Positions 8,634-18,637 are shown, counted from the first letter of the stretch. The stretch is DNA of 64,000 nt from Pseudogemmobacter faecipullorum (GCF_020539525.1 NZ_JACDXX010000009.1:1-64000); one strand, 5' to 3'. Numbers and translations: made by a program. Notes: generated from the letters alone by a model not told the origin.

Positions 8634-9641
8634 TCAGCCCACTGAGCGTGAGGGCGCGGCCCCGGTCTGGCTGAGGGGGTGGGTCTCCTCAGCCGGTCTC
8701 GCCGCGCTGGCGGATCGGGCTGTGCTGAGCGGGCTGGCCTCGATCTCGGCCAGCCGGCGCAGGAAGCGCGGTGTGCGCAGCCTTTTTGCGGCCGAGCCTA
8801 CGATGATCTGCTCAAGCCCGGGGCGGCCGCGTGCCAGCGCCAGCGCCATCAGCCCGCGCAGATAAAGCGGGGTATTGCGCCTTGCGCGCCAGGCCTGGTG
8901 GAACAGCGCCGCATCCAGATTTCCCTCCATCGCCGCGCCGAGCAGGGCGCCAAGCTGGCCAGAGGCGAGCAGCAGTCTTTCGCTGCGCTCGCCGCTCCAG
9001 CGCATGGCAAACTGCGTCACCCAGGGGCGGCGGAACAAAGCGGCATGGGCGGCATCGGGCGGGTTCATCGGGTCTGCAATCAGCCAGACCTTCGCCGCCG
9101 CTTCGGTCATATCCGGCGCATAGCCATAGCGGCTGGTGAAATCGAGCCGGCGCTGCGCGCGGTGGCGGCTGTCCCAGGCGGCAACTGAGGGATCAAGCGT
9201 GGCCCGCGGAGCGATCAGCAAAGCCGAGGCGCCGGGGGCGCTGACCATATAGCTGGCCGCGGCATAGCCCGCGGGCCCGGCGCCATAGAACAGAACCTGA
9301 TCGAAATCGTCGAAAAACGCGTCATCGACCATGCGGTCGAAATAGCCCCAGACCTCACGCGCGCGCCAGAAGGTCTCGCCCTCGGCGATCACGCAGAGAA
9401 AGGACCAGCCATTGGCCTGGGCATATTCCCAGGCGGGGGGCATTTTGTCATCGCGGGCCCGGATGGTTTCGGCGCGCTCAAAACAGACCAGCAGCTTCGG
9501 CCCGGTCTCGGCAAAGAAGACCCGGTGACGCGCGCCTAGCGGATCGAGATAGCCGTCTACCTCGGCGATGCGTTCCATCGCGGCAAGCCAGGAAGGCTCT
9601 GCTCCGGAGGCCGCCTGGAATTTATGAGCCTGGTCTTCCAT
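8634..9641 (-). CDS. Conserved protein of unknown function (often labelled PAPS reductase in Rhodobacteraceae)
   Basis: The 335-residue soluble protein belongs to a family I recall from Rhodobacteraceae, where it often carries the name phosphoadenosine phosphosulfate reductase. I see neither the SGGKDS-type nucleotide loop nor the C-terminal ECGIH of true PAPS reductases. What is visible is a central VLFYGAGPAGYAAASY segment that could be the nucleophile elbow or glycine-rich turn of an alpha/beta fold, followed by a region rich in aromatic and basic residues (RRLDFTSRYGYAPD). ATG 9641 follows AGAGGAAAGA; the upstream extension is non-homologous. Function is unknown. Confidence 0.7.
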   Translation of the reverse strand: MEDQAHKFQAASGAEPSWLAAMERIAEVDGYLDPLGARHRVFFAETGPKLLVCFERAETIRARDDKMPPAWEYAQANGWSFLCVIAEGETFWRAREVWGYFDRMVDDAFFDDFDQVLFYGAGPAGYAAASYMVSAPGASALLIAPRATLDPSVAAWDSRHRAQRRLDFTSRYGYAPDMTEAAAKVWLIADPMNPPDAAHAALFRRPWVTQFAMRWSGERSERLLLASGQLGALLGAAMEGNLDAALFHQAWRARRNTPLYLRGLMALALARGRPGLEQIIVGSAAKRLRTPRFLRRLAEIEASPLSTARSASAARPAEETHPLSQTGAAPSRSVG

Positions 9642-9938
9642 TCTTTCCTCTGCCGGCGCGCCCGGACCGAAGGGCGGGGCATCGTCGCAATATTCCCTGC
9701 GATTATCACCGCTCTGCCGCAATTCTCCAAGATAAATCCGGCGCAGATCAGGCGGGGGATTGTGAACAGTCTTATTCCGCTCTGGTGGCGCGGCGCGGGA
9801 GCGGGGGCATGAAAACGGCAAGGCCCGCGCCACCGGCAGCGGCCGGGGCGCGGGCTTTTCAGGTTACAGAGAGGGCCCCGCAGGAGCTTTGGGGCGGGGC
9901 CCTCGCCGTCATCCGGCCCGTAAAGGGGCCGTCCGATC
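9642..9938. other. Intergenic region with GC-rich inverted repeats downstream of glutaryl-CoA dehydrogenase
   Basis: No gene is supported here. Two strong stems are present: GCCCGCGCC...GGCGCGGGC followed by TTTT (about 9831-9859), and an 11-bp perfect stem GAGGGCCCCGC (9871-9881) with GCGGGGCCCTC (9894-9904). Both lie just past the stop of the minus-strand acyl-CoA dehydrogenase gene and may end its mRNA or stabilise its 3' end. Confidence 0.5.
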
Positions 9939-11159
<1,221 letters not shown>

Positions 11160-11264
11160 TTCAATCCTCACGGGCGCGTTTCGGCTGGGGTTGTCAGGGT
11201 TATTGCATGGAAAGGCCCCGGGGGTGTAACGAAACTCTGTCATCAGATTATGAGGAATACTCAT

Positions 11265-12164
11265 ATGTTGCCGCGTCGCTATCTGCCCTCAATCGCATCG
11301 CTTCTGGCGCTGGAGGCGGTCGGACGCCTCGGCACGGCCTCGGCGGCAGCGACGGAACTGGCGCTGACCCAGGGCGCGATCTCCAAACAGCTGCAGGTGC
11401 TTGAGGCGCAGCTCGGCGTGGCGCTGATCAGCCGCGAGAAACAACGCCTCAGCCTGACCCCGGCGGCGCAGGACTATCTGGCCGAGGCGCGTAAGGCGCT
11501 GAAAATCCTTTCAGACGCCTCGCTGCATCTGCGGGCCAATCCGGCGGGCGGGGCGCTGAATCTGGCCATTCTTCCCGCCTTTGGCATGCATTGGCTGGCG
11601 CCGCGCCTCGCGCGTTTTGCCGCCGCGCATCCGGAGGTGACGGTGAATCTCTCGACCCGGCTGCGCCCCTTTGACTTTGAGGGATCGCATTTTGATGCGG
11701 CGATCCATTATGGCCGCGAAGACTGGCCCGGGGTGTCATTCCTCAAGCTCATGGAGGAAGAGATCCAGGCCCTGGCCGCACCACAGCTGCTGAGCCAGCC
11801 GCCGGAATCGGTGGCCAGGGTGCTGCAGCTGCCGCTTTTGCAGCTCGAGAGCCGCCCGGGCGACTGGGGCCGCTGGTCGGCGCAAAAGGGGCTGGAGGGG
11901 CAGCGCCCGCCCGCGATGCTGTTTGATCAGTTCGCCACTATGGCCCAGGCGGCGGTGCATGGCATGGGAGTGGCCTTGCTGCCGCCCTGGCAGGTGCGGG
12001 CGGATCTGGAGGCGGGGCGGCTGGTGCCGGTTTTCGGCGCGCCGGTGGCGGCGAGCGGTGCCTATTATCTGGTCTCGCCCGCCGGGCGTGGCGCGCGCGC
12101 GCCGCTGGCCTCGTTCCGGGACTGGCTGGCGAGTGAGACCTGCCAGACGGGTGAGACGGGCTGA
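11265..12164 (+). CDS. LysR-family transcriptional regulator (GcvA/GcdR-like)
   Basis: The 299-residue product has an N-terminal winged helix-turn-helix (about residues 5-65: [23 protein letters not shown]) and a C-terminal periplasmic-binding-like effector domain (about 90-295). Divergent transcription from gcdH, with only 105 bp between start codons, suggests that it controls gcdH and itself; this is inferred from arrangement. ATG 11265 is preferred over ATG 11250 because GAGGA sits 8 bp before it. The effector, perhaps glutarate or glutaryl-CoA, is not shown by sequence. Confidence 0.85.
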   Translation: MLPRRYLPSIASLLALEAVGRLGTASAAATELALTQGAISKQLQVLEAQLGVALISREKQRLSLTPAAQDYLAEARKALKILSDASLHLRANPAGGALNLAILPAFGMHWLAPRLARFAAAHPEVTVNLSTRLRPFDFEGSHFDAAIHYGREDWPGVSFLKLMEEEIQALAAPQLLSQPPESVARVLQLPLLQLESRPGDWGRWSAQKGLEGQRPPAMLFDQFATMAQAAVHGMGVALLPPWQVRADLEAGRLVPVFGAPVAASGAYYLVSPAGRGARAPLASFRDWLASETCQTGETG

Positions 12165-12327
12165 GAGCGGGTTAAGGTTGCTGCGCGGGGCGGAACTCTG
12201 CCTGCAAACCGACGTTGCTATCGCATAACAACCGGTTCCGGTGCAGCAAATGGGGCGGTAATGCCCCGGAGAAGACGGCGGCCGGGAATCAGCCCGGTGC
12301 CTGGCCGGCGGTAAAAAAGGAAGGCCT

Positions 12328-14193
12328 ATGCGGAAAATTCTGATCTCGACCACTGCTTTGTCGGTGGCCCTGACCTCGTTTCAGACCCTGCCGGTCGTGG
12401 CACAGGATGTGGCAGAAGACCCGGCAGCGCTGAGTGAACAGCTGCTGCAGGAGCAGGCGGCTCAGGCAGAGGCAGAGGCGGCAGCAGCCGCCGAGGCGGC
12501 GGCGCAGGCCGAGGCCGAGGCCCAGGCTGAAGCGGCTGCGGCTGCCGAGGCAGCAGCTCAGGCAGAGGCCGAAGCCCGGGCGGAGGCAGAAGCTGCGGCT
12601 CAGGCCGAGGCTGATGCGGCCGCACAGGCTGCCGCTGAGGCCGAGGCAAAGGCCCAGGCCGAAGCCGAATCTGCCGCCGCCGCAGCGACCGAGGCTGCTG
12701 CTCAGGCTGAGGCTGAAGCCGCTGCGGCGGAGGCTGCCGCTGCCGAAGCTGCCGCGCAGGCCGAGGTGGAAGCCCAGGCGCAGGCAGAAGCCGCAGCTCA
12801 GGCAGCGGCGGAGGCTGCGGCTCAGGCAGAGGCAGAGGCCGAGGCAGTCCCGGCAGAGGAAGCGCCGGTGGAAATGCTTACCGAAACTCCGGCCGTGACC
12901 CCGGCCGTGCCCGCAGCTGAGCCGGAGGCGGAAGAGCCCTCGGCGCCGCTGGCCGAAGCTCCGGCAGAACCGGCAGCTGAGCCGGTCGATGCGCCGGTGG
13001 TCGAGGCTGAGGCCGCAGAGGTGCTGAGCGGCCTGCTTGCTGAACCGACTGCAATCGAGGCAGGTAACGAGGCCGTCACCGCAGAGGGCAATGCCGCTGA
13101 GGCCGGCATTGTCACCGGCCTGCCGGCGGCGGCTGGCTTCCTTGAAACCGGCGCTGCCGGTTCGGCTGAGGGCGCAACCGCCGTGGCCCCGGCCAGCGTG
13201 GTCGAAACCCTGATCACCCCCGAGACCGCCCGCAGCTCCGAGCAGGAATTCGCGGCCGCTCCGGTGGAGGTGTCGAAAGGCAAGAAATCCGGTCTCTCTG
13301 ATCTCGAGAAGGTTGGCCTGGTCGCGCTGGGCGCGCTGGCAATCGGCACGGTGATCAGCTCGGGCAATAAAGCGGAAGAGCGCCGTGTGGTCTCGAACAG
13401 CGGTGATCGGGTCGTGGTGGAAAACCCCGATGGCAGCTATGTTGTTTATAAAGACGATGACGCTGTGCTGCGTCGCCCCGGGGTGCGCACCAGCACCGAA
13501 AGCTTTAACGATGGTTCGACCCGCACCGTGGTTACCCGTGAGGATGGCACCCAGGTGGTGACGGTGCGCAATGCCTCGGGCCGGGTGCTGCGCCGTTCGG
13601 CCTATGACCGGCAGGGCGTTGAGATGGTGCTGTTTGACGATCTCTATGCCGAAGAGCCAATCCGGGTCAGCGAACTGCCCCGTCCGCACCCTGACCGCGT
13701 GGTGATCTCGACCTCTGACCGCGATGCGGCGCTGAAGGCCGAACTCGCCGCCGAAGAGGCCGAAAGGCTGGGTCGCAAGTTCAGCCTGCGCCAGATCCGT
13801 GAGATCCGCGAAGTGCGTGAACTGGCGGCAACGGTTGAGGTGGACAGCATCACCTTTGACACCGGCTCCTCGGTGATCCGGGCGACCGAAGCGCGCAAGC
13901 TGGCCGAGCTTGGCCGCCTGATGGGGCAGCTGCTGGACAGCAATCCGCGCCATGTCTTCCTGATTGAGGGCCATACTGATGCCGTCGGCTCGGCCAGCTC
14001 AAACCTGCTGCTTTCGGACCGTCGCGCCGAAAGTCTGGCTCTGGCGCTGACCGAATATTTCGACGTGCCGCCGGAAAACCTGGTGGTGCAGGGCTATGGC
14101 GAATCCGAGCTGAAAATCCGCTCGCAGGAGGCAGAACGCGCCAATCGCCGGGTCAATGTCCGGCTGATCACCCCGCTTTTGCGCAAATTCTGA
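12328..14193 (+). CDS. OmpA-family envelope protein with a long Ala/Glu-rich coiled-coil region
   Basis: The 621-residue product has a signal peptide (about 1-26), then about 150 residues of almost only Ala, Glu and Gln (about 35-180), probably one long helix or coiled coil. A Pro/Ala/Glu linker follows (to about 315), then a short hydrophobic segment VGLVALGALAIGTVI (about 330-345) and a beta-rich part with VVVENPDGSYVVYKDDD. The C-terminal OmpA/MotB peptidoglycan-binding domain (about 505-617) is clear from IEGHTDAVGS, LSDRRAESL and NRRVNVRLI. It likely links the envelope to peptidoglycan. The start has AAGGAAGG upstream. The repeats make slippage-driven length variation likely. Confidence 0.85.
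   Translation: MRKILISTTALSVALTSFQTLPVVAQDVAEDPAALSEQLLQEQAAQAEAEAAAAAEAAAQAEAEAQAEAAAAAEAAAQAEAEARAEAEAAAQAEADAAAQAAAEAEAKAQAEAESAAAAATEAAAQAEAEAAAAEAAAAEAAAQAEVEAQAQAEAAAQAAAEAAAQAEAEAEAVPAEEAPVEMLTETPAVTPAVPAAEPEAEEPSAPLAEAPAEPAAEPVDAPVVEAEAAEVLSGLLAEPTAIEAGNEAVTAEGNAAEAGIVTGLPAAAGFLETGAAGSAEGATAVAPASVVETLITPETARSSEQEFAAAPVEVSKGKKSGLSDLEKVGLVALGALAIGTVISSGNKAEERRVVSNSGDRVVVENPDGSYVVYKDDDAVLRRPGVRTSTESFNDGSTRTVVTREDGTQVVTVRNASGRVLRRSAYDRQGVEMVLFDDLYAEEPIRVSELPRPHPDRVVISTSDRDAALKAELAAEEAERLGRKFSLRQIREIREVRELAATVEVDSITFDTGSSVIRATEARKLAELGRLMGQLLDSNPRHVFLIEGHTDAVGSASSNLLLSDRRAESLALALTEYFDVPPENLVVQGYGESELKIRSQEAERANRRVNVRLITPLLRKF
12450..12870. repeat. Imperfect GCN/GAG/CAG codon repeat tract inside the OmpA-family gene
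   Basis: About 420 bp encode a near-monotonous Ala-Glu-Ala-Gln pattern using mixed GCN, GAG/GAA and CAG codons. The opposite strand carries a spurious long frame rich in Gly, Leu, Ser and Cys that is only the complement of this tract. No exact long tandem unit is kept, so the repeat is old or selected at protein level. Confidence 0.75.
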
Positions 14194-14220
14194 GCGCTGG
14201 CTGAGCGAGACTGAAACCGA

Positions 14221-14265
14221 CCGGCGCGGGGCTGTGTGTGACAGCCGCCCCCGCGCCGGTTTTTT
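14221..14265 (+). terminator. Intrinsic terminator of the OmpA-family gene
   Basis: A perfect 11-bp stem CCGGCGCGGGG / CCCCGCGCCGG with a 17-nt loop is followed by TTTTTT, 27 bp after the stop codon. Confidence 0.85.
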
Positions 14266-14359
14266 ATTGCCCGCTGGCTCTCACGCAGATCTGTCTTGCA
14301 GCGCTGCCGGTGGCGGGGCAGGTGAGGAGGGGAGAGAGCAATGCAGCGGAGCGCACGGG

Positions 14360-15109
14360 ATGAGCCTTGAGAACAGCAGCGGCAGTGCGCCCCCCCCCCA
14401 GCGCTATCTGATCCTCGATCTGGCGCGCAGCCTCGCCTTGCTGGCCATGGTGATATTTCATCTGACCTGGGATCTGGCGATGTTCGGCTATCTGCCGCCC
14501 GAGACCCCCGGCACCGGCTTTTTCTGGTATTTCGCCCGGCTGACCGCCGGCAGTTTCATTTTTCTCGCCGGGATCGGGCTCTGGCTGTCGCATGGGGCAG
14601 GGATCCGCTGGCCCGCTTTCTGGCGGCGCGCGGCGAAGATCCTCGCTGCAGCGGTTCTGGTTTCGCTCGGCACCAGGATTGCCATGCCGCAGGTCTGGGT
14701 GTTCTACGGCATCCTGCATTCAATCCTGGTCTCCTCGCTGCTGGGCCTCGCCTTTCTGCGCCTGCCCTGGCCGCTGGTGCTGGGGATTGCCGCTTTTGTC
14801 TTCGCTTTGCCCTGGCTCTATGCCAACCCGGTGTTCGGCGGCGCGCTGATCTGGACCGGCCTCTCGGGCGTCTCGCCCTATACTGCTGATTTTGAGCCGC
14901 TTTTCCCGTGGTTTGCGCCCTTCCTTGCCGGAATGGTCGCGGCAAAGCTGATGGGGCGCTATGGTCTCTGGCAGCGGCTGGCGCTGCCTGCAACGCCGCT
15001 GCTGCGCCGCCTGGCCTGGCCGGGAAAACATTCGCTGCTGATCTATCTGCTGCATCAGCCGCTGCTGATCGGCCTGCTCAGCGCCATTGCCTGGCTCCGG
15101 GCTTTCTGA
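14360..15109 (+). CDS. DUF1624/HGSNAT-type membrane acyltransferase family protein
   Basis: The 249-residue integral membrane protein has about seven hydrophobic segments. It begins with LDLARSLALLAMVIFHLTWDL, the hallmark first helix of the heparan-alpha-glucosaminide N-acetyltransferase catalytic family (PF07786, DUF1624), and ends with the conserved GKHSLLIYLLHQPLLIG. The His of IFHLTWDL is in the expected place for acetyl transfer across the membrane, but the substrate in bacteria is unknown. ATG 14360 has GGAG 8 bp upstream; the in-frame extension back to 14234 is not supported. It follows the OmpA-family gene but is separated from it by a terminator. Confidence 0.75.
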   Translation: MSLENSSGSAPPPQRYLILDLARSLALLAMVIFHLTWDLAMFGYLPPETPGTGFFWYFARLTAGSFIFLAGIGLWLSHGAGIRWPAFWRRAAKILAAAVLVSLGTRIAMPQVWVFYGILHSILVSSLLGLAFLRLPWPLVLGIAAFVFALPWLYANPVFGGALIWTGLSGVSPYTADFEPLFPWFAPFLAGMVAAKLMGRYGLWQRLALPATPLLRRLAWPGKHSLLIYLLHQPLLIGLLSAIAWLRAF

Positions 15110-15224
15110 GCGGTAAATAAAAGATGGGATGATCGGGGGCCGCCCCGCTGCTTCGGCGGCGGGGTGACAGGCCGGCGGTTATCCGGGCAAGCTCCTACTG
15201 CTCATGTCTTCAGGAGGCACTGCC

Positions 15225-15723
15225 ATGGATCTGTGTGTCGGCCTGGATGTTTCGGTTCGCACCACGAGCATTTGTGTGATGGATGGCGCGGGTCAGGTTC
15301 TGAAGGAGGCGAAGGTCGAAAGTGAACCCTCGGCCATCGCTGCGCTGCCCGGCAATTTTTACGGGCATTATCGCCGGATCGGCCTTGAGGCGGGACCGCT
15401 CTCGCAATGGCTCTACAGCGGCCTTGCTACTGCGGGTTATCCGGTCATCTGCGTCGAGACGCGGCCGATGAAGGCCGCACTTTCAGCGCAGATCAGCAAG
15501 ACCGACAGAAACGATACGCGGGATCGCCCGGATGATGCGTGTCGGCCTGTATCGGCCGGTCCATGTCAAGACCGAGCGCAGCCAGGAGATCCGGATGCTG
15601 CTGACGGCGCGGAAGTTCCTGCAATCGAAGATCATCGACGCCGGGAACAGCCTGCGCGGGTTGCTGTGCAATTTCGGCCTGAAGGTTGGTGCTGTCACAC
15701 GCGCTCAATACGAGGCGCGCGTC
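15225..15723 (+). pseudogene. IS110-family transposase, frameshifted and truncated
   Basis: The first frame has the N-terminal DEDD/RuvC-like domain of IS110 transposases: GLDVSVRTTSICV with the first Asp, GLEAGPLSQWLY with the Glu, and ISKTDRND with a later Asp. Near 15518-15523 the frame is lost (net two bases missing against the expected DARGIARMMR) and continues in the next frame as MMRVGLYRPVHVKTERSQE through QYEARV. After about 15723 the similarity ends, so the C-terminal half with the catalytic serine is missing. ATG 15225 has a good AGGAGG 8 bp upstream. The remnant cannot transpose. Confidence 0.8.
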
Positions 15724-16015
15724 ATCTTCCGACCCCATCATGAAGCGGCCCAGTGCTGACTTCGGAGAGAAGCAAGGCACCTGCCGGGATCAACCGCCAT
15801 GGGCGGGTGAGATAATGACCAAAAACAGACGGCCTGCGAACCAGGCCGAAGTAGATTTGAGCCCATTGCGGTCATTGGCATGTATTGCCGGGCGTGCTAT
15901 GTTTTTCCTGTCCCACAAGGAGATTTATGCACAGAGGCTTCGATTAAACCGCATGTAGCGGCATCGCTCGGCACATAGTTGCCGAACCTTTTTGCATGAT
16001 TTCTGTGGAGTTCTC
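15724..16015. other. Non-coding stretch after the IS110 remnant
   Basis: These 292 bp hold no gene I can support. Base composition falls from the GC-rich flank toward the AT-richer acetyltransferase gene, which suggests that the remnant and this stretch arrived with, or mark the border of, transferred DNA. Confidence 0.4.
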
Positions 16016-16468
16016 ATGGAGAACACAAACTTAGTGATCCGACCGTTTGATGCGGCAACGGATCTGAAAAAACTTTCCAGTATCTGGTTCGAAGCCTCGC
16101 TGAAGGCACATCCGTTCATCGGTGAGGCAAGGCTTACCGAGCAACGCAAGCTGATCGAAGACGAGTATCTGCCAAAGGCAGAGACTTCAGTGGCTTACCT
16201 CGACGGTGAAGTTGTTGGATTCATCAGCCTTCTCGGCAGTTTCGTTGGCGGCATTTTCATTGCGCCAGACCGGCAGGGTTTCGGTATCGGGCGCAAGCTC
16301 ATCGCCGATGCATTCGCCAGGACGGGGGAACTGTCCCTCGAAGTTTACACCGAGAATGAGCAGGCCGTTCGCTTCTATAGGGGGATCGGTTTCTGCGAGG
16401 TTTCCCGACGCGATATCGATGAATCAGGCCTTCCGTTCCCGAACGCGACACTCATCTTGAAGGGGTGA
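16016..16468 (+). CDS. GNAT-family N-acetyltransferase (YjaB-like)
   Basis: The 150-residue protein has the GNAT fold with the acetyl-CoA binding segment IAPDRQGFGIGRKLI (about residues 80-95, R-Q-G-F-G-I-G-R) and the C-terminal NEQAVRFYRGIGF. The overall pattern, including FIGEARLTEQRKLIEDEYLPKA-type spacing, is close to E. coli YjaB. The substrate is unknown. ATG 16016 has TGGAG 5 bp upstream; a TTG at 15992 is in frame but has no ribosome binding site. Its AT-richer codons and the neighbouring transposase remnant suggest horizontal acquisition. Confidence 0.8.
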   Translation: MENTNLVIRPFDAATDLKKLSSIWFEASLKAHPFIGEARLTEQRKLIEDEYLPKAETSVAYLDGEVVGFISLLGSFVGGIFIAPDRQGFGIGRKLIADAFARTGELSLEVYTENEQAVRFYRGIGFCEVSRRDIDESGLPFPNATLILKG

Positions 16469-16572
16469 TATGTGGTCGGGTGGGGCTTCATTGCTTCGCC
16501 CGATCGCCCTGTGCGCGACCGCTTCGTCCCGCAAAGCTGCCACTAAGATCAGAGTGTTTGACAGACATACCC

Positions 16573-16605
16573 CCAATAGAGAAGCCCCGCGCCGGAAACC
16601 GGCGC
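16573..16605. terminator. Bidirectional intrinsic terminator
   Basis: A perfect 15-bp stem GAAGCCCCGCGCCGG / CCGGCGCGGGGCTTC with an AAA loop lies between the convergent acetyltransferase and decarboxylase genes. Confidence 0.75.
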
Positions 16606-16644
16606 GGGGCTTCTTGTCAGGGGCGCGCAGCCCGGACTGACTGT

Positions 16645-17790
16645 TCAGAGCTTTTGCGTCAGCACGGTGGCCATCTGCAGCTCGCCAAAGCCATTAAAGC
16701 GACTGTTGGTGACCACCGAATAAGACCCCATGCCATGCCAGGCGACATAATCGCCCTCTTCGATATCGGCAGGCATCAGGATTTCGCCGGGCAGGCGGTC
16801 AACGGAATCGCAGGTAGGGCCAAAAGCGATGCGCGGCTGGACCTCGCCATGGCGCAGCTCGCCTGCCGGTGAAAGCACCTGCAGCCGGTCGATCATGCCG
16901 ATCTGCGGCATTTCATTCAGCATGCCATAGATGCCGTCATTGAGGAAGACATGCTCGCCGTCGCGGATCGCCTTGATACGGGCCATCAGGGTGAAAGCAT
17001 CACCGCAGAGCGCGCGGCCCGGTTCGCAGACCAGCACCGGTTTATCGGCGCCGAAAGCCTCATCCGCGGTGCGGCCGATCACATCGAAGATGCTCTCCAG
17101 CTCGGGCACCACCGCCTCGAGACGGTGGTTCGGGAAGCCGCCACCTACATTGAGGCGCGAGATGCGCACACCGGCCTCAGCCACGATCCAGGCGGCCTTG
17201 CGGATATAGGTCTCCCAGGCGGCGGGATCGGTGCATTGCGTGCCGGGATGGAAGGTCAGCGAGGGGGTGAAGCCAGCCTCGGCCACGGTCTTCAGCAGCT
17301 CGACGGCCAGCTCAGCCGTGGCGCCGAATTTGGCGCCGAAATTATAGGCGGCTCCACCGACCGGCAGTTTGAACCGCACTGAAATTTCGCAGCCTTCAGC
17401 CGGGACATGCGCAATCAGCTTGGCGAGTTCCGATGCGGAATCAACGCTGTAGCTTTTGACTTCGTGGGATACGGCATGGGCGATCTCGGCCAGCGAGCGC
17501 ACCGGATTGTGATAGTGAATAGCGGCCTCGGGCACGAGGCGGCGAATCAGATCAATCTCGAAAGGCGAGGCGCAGTCGAAACCGGTGATCCCGGCAGTGG
17601 CGAGATTCGAGATCATTTCCTCGCCCGGATTCGATTTGACCGCATAGGTCACCAGGCCGGGGAAGCCAGTGATAAAGCGGCGGGCGGCGGCCTGAGCGAC
17701 CGTGGGTGCAAAGAACAGCACCGGATTTTCCGGCTGGTGCAGCCGGATGAATTCGGTCGGATTGTTCCAGATCGTTCGTGAAAGTCCCAT
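16645..17790 (-). CDS. Ornithine/lysine decarboxylase, alanine-racemase fold (group IV)
   Basis: A PLP enzyme predicted to decarboxylate ornithine (putrescine) and perhaps lysine (cadaverine). The 381-residue protein carries the PLP-lysine segment VTYAVKSNPG (about residues 43-52), the HxG motif TFHPGTQC, the glycine-rich phosphate loop LNVGGGFP, EPGRALCG, and the catalytic Cys-Asp FGPTCDSVD near the C-terminus. The start at 17790 has AGGGAAA about 8 bp upstream. A divergent Lrp-type regulator begins 209 bp away. Whether ornithine, lysine or diaminopimelate-like substrates are preferred cannot be decided; the size and motifs favour ornithine. Confidence 0.85.
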   Translation of the reverse strand: MGLSRTIWNNPTEFIRLHQPENPVLFFAPTVAQAAARRFITGFPGLVTYAVKSNPGEEMISNLATAGITGFDCASPFEIDLIRRLVPEAAIHYHNPVRSLAEIAHAVSHEVKSYSVDSASELAKLIAHVPAEGCEISVRFKLPVGGAAYNFGAKFGATAELAVELLKTVAEAGFTPSLTFHPGTQCTDPAAWETYIRKAAWIVAEAGVRISRLNVGGGFPNHRLEAVVPELESIFDVIGRTADEAFGADKPVLVCEPGRALCGDAFTLMARIKAIRDGEHVFLNDGIYGMLNEMPQIGMIDRLQVLSPAGELRHGEVQPRIAFGPTCDSVDRLPGEILMPADIEEGDYVAWHGMGSYSVVTNSRFNGFGELQMATVLTQKL

Positions 17791-17999
17791 CGGCGTTTCC
17801 CTTTCTGCCAATAGAACGCTTCGCCCTTCCCTTAGTTCCTGGGTCGGGCACCTGCGTGGTCTGAAGAAACCAGGCCAGGTGCGTATGAGCCGCCCTTTTC
17901 CTGCAAGAAGGATGCTGCATATGTGCGACAATTTCACCGGACAAAACTATATATCTGCCAGAATTGATCGTTATAATGACGAAAAAGGAAGTCATATTG

Positions 18000-18431
18000 A
18001 TGGATGATCTCGATAAAAGTCTGATTGGCCTGCTCAGCGCCGATGCCAGGATATCGGTTGCGACCCTGGCACGGCGGCTGAAAGTGGCACGTTCGACGAT
18101 TCAGGCCCGGCTGGAACGGCTGGAAACCACTGGAGTTATTGCTGGTTACACGCTGAAACTGGGCGAGGCCGCGCGCGAGGGGCGGCTGCGCGCCTCGGTG
18201 CTGCTGACCATAGAGCCACGCGGTCAGGCGGCGATTCTGACCCGGCTGAAATCGATCCATGAGGTGGAAAAGGTCTTCACCACCTCCGGTCGATTCGACC
18301 TTTTGCTGCAGATCTCCTGCGAAAACACCCGTTTACTGGATGAAGTGCTTGATCAGATCGGCGCTTTGACCGGGGTGAAAAGTTCCGAGAGTCTGATCCA
18401 TCTCTCGACCCGGATCGACCGCGCGGTGTGA
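18000..18431 (+). CDS. Lrp/AsnC-family transcriptional regulator
   Basis: The 143-residue product has an N-terminal helix-turn-helix (about residues 20-45: ISVATLARRLKVARSTIQARLERLE) and a C-terminal RAM ligand-sensing domain (about 60-140), as in Lrp/AsnC proteins. ATG 18000 is preferred over ATG 17976 because AAGGAAG stands 8 bp before it. Being divergent from the decarboxylase, it probably regulates polyamine or amino-acid metabolism; the ligand is unknown. The shared 209-bp upstream region turns AT-rich near 17935-17999, as expected for Lrp-type binding. Confidence 0.85.
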   Translation: MDDLDKSLIGLLSADARISVATLARRLKVARSTIQARLERLETTGVIAGYTLKLGEAAREGRLRASVLLTIEPRGQAAILTRLKSIHEVEKVFTTSGRFDLLLQISCENTRLLDEVLDQIGALTGVKSSESLIHLSTRIDRAV

Positions 18432-18452
18432 TACCGGGGAAAGCAAGGCCCC

Positions 18453-18519
18453 GGGCGGGGATATTTTCAGACCGATGAAAACCTGGGGTGCATTCATCTG
18501 TCCGTTAAATATCCCCGGG
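18453..18519. repeat. Extragenic palindromic repeat, copy A
   Basis: The left arm GGGCGGGGATATTTTCAG plus ACCGATGAAA is mirrored by TTCATCTGTCCGTTAAATATCCCCGGG. The arms match with a few substitutions. The element lies between the converging Lrp-type gene and gltA, and related sequences occur at 39410-39437 and 48271-48336. Confidence 0.7.
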
Positions 18520-18580
18520 AAGGCCCCTGCAGGGGCCGGGGGGCGCCCCCCTCCTTCGCGTAAAACCAACGTGAAAAACC

Positions 18581-18618
18581 AAAAAAGGGGGCGCGCCGAT
18601 GGCACGCCCCCTTTTTTT
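18581..18618. terminator. Bidirectional terminator between the Lrp-type gene and gltA
   Basis: An A run, the stem GGGGGCG...CGCCCCC and a seven-T run make a strong intrinsic terminator in both directions. Confidence 0.8.
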
Positions 18619-18637
18619 ACCGATCCGGTGCCGCGCC

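Noticed and set aside
12289-13974. A long minus-strand frame rich in Gly, Leu, Ser and Cys opposite the OmpA-family gene
   Set aside because: Its repeats are only the reverse complement of the Ala/Glu codon tract, and it has no start signal.
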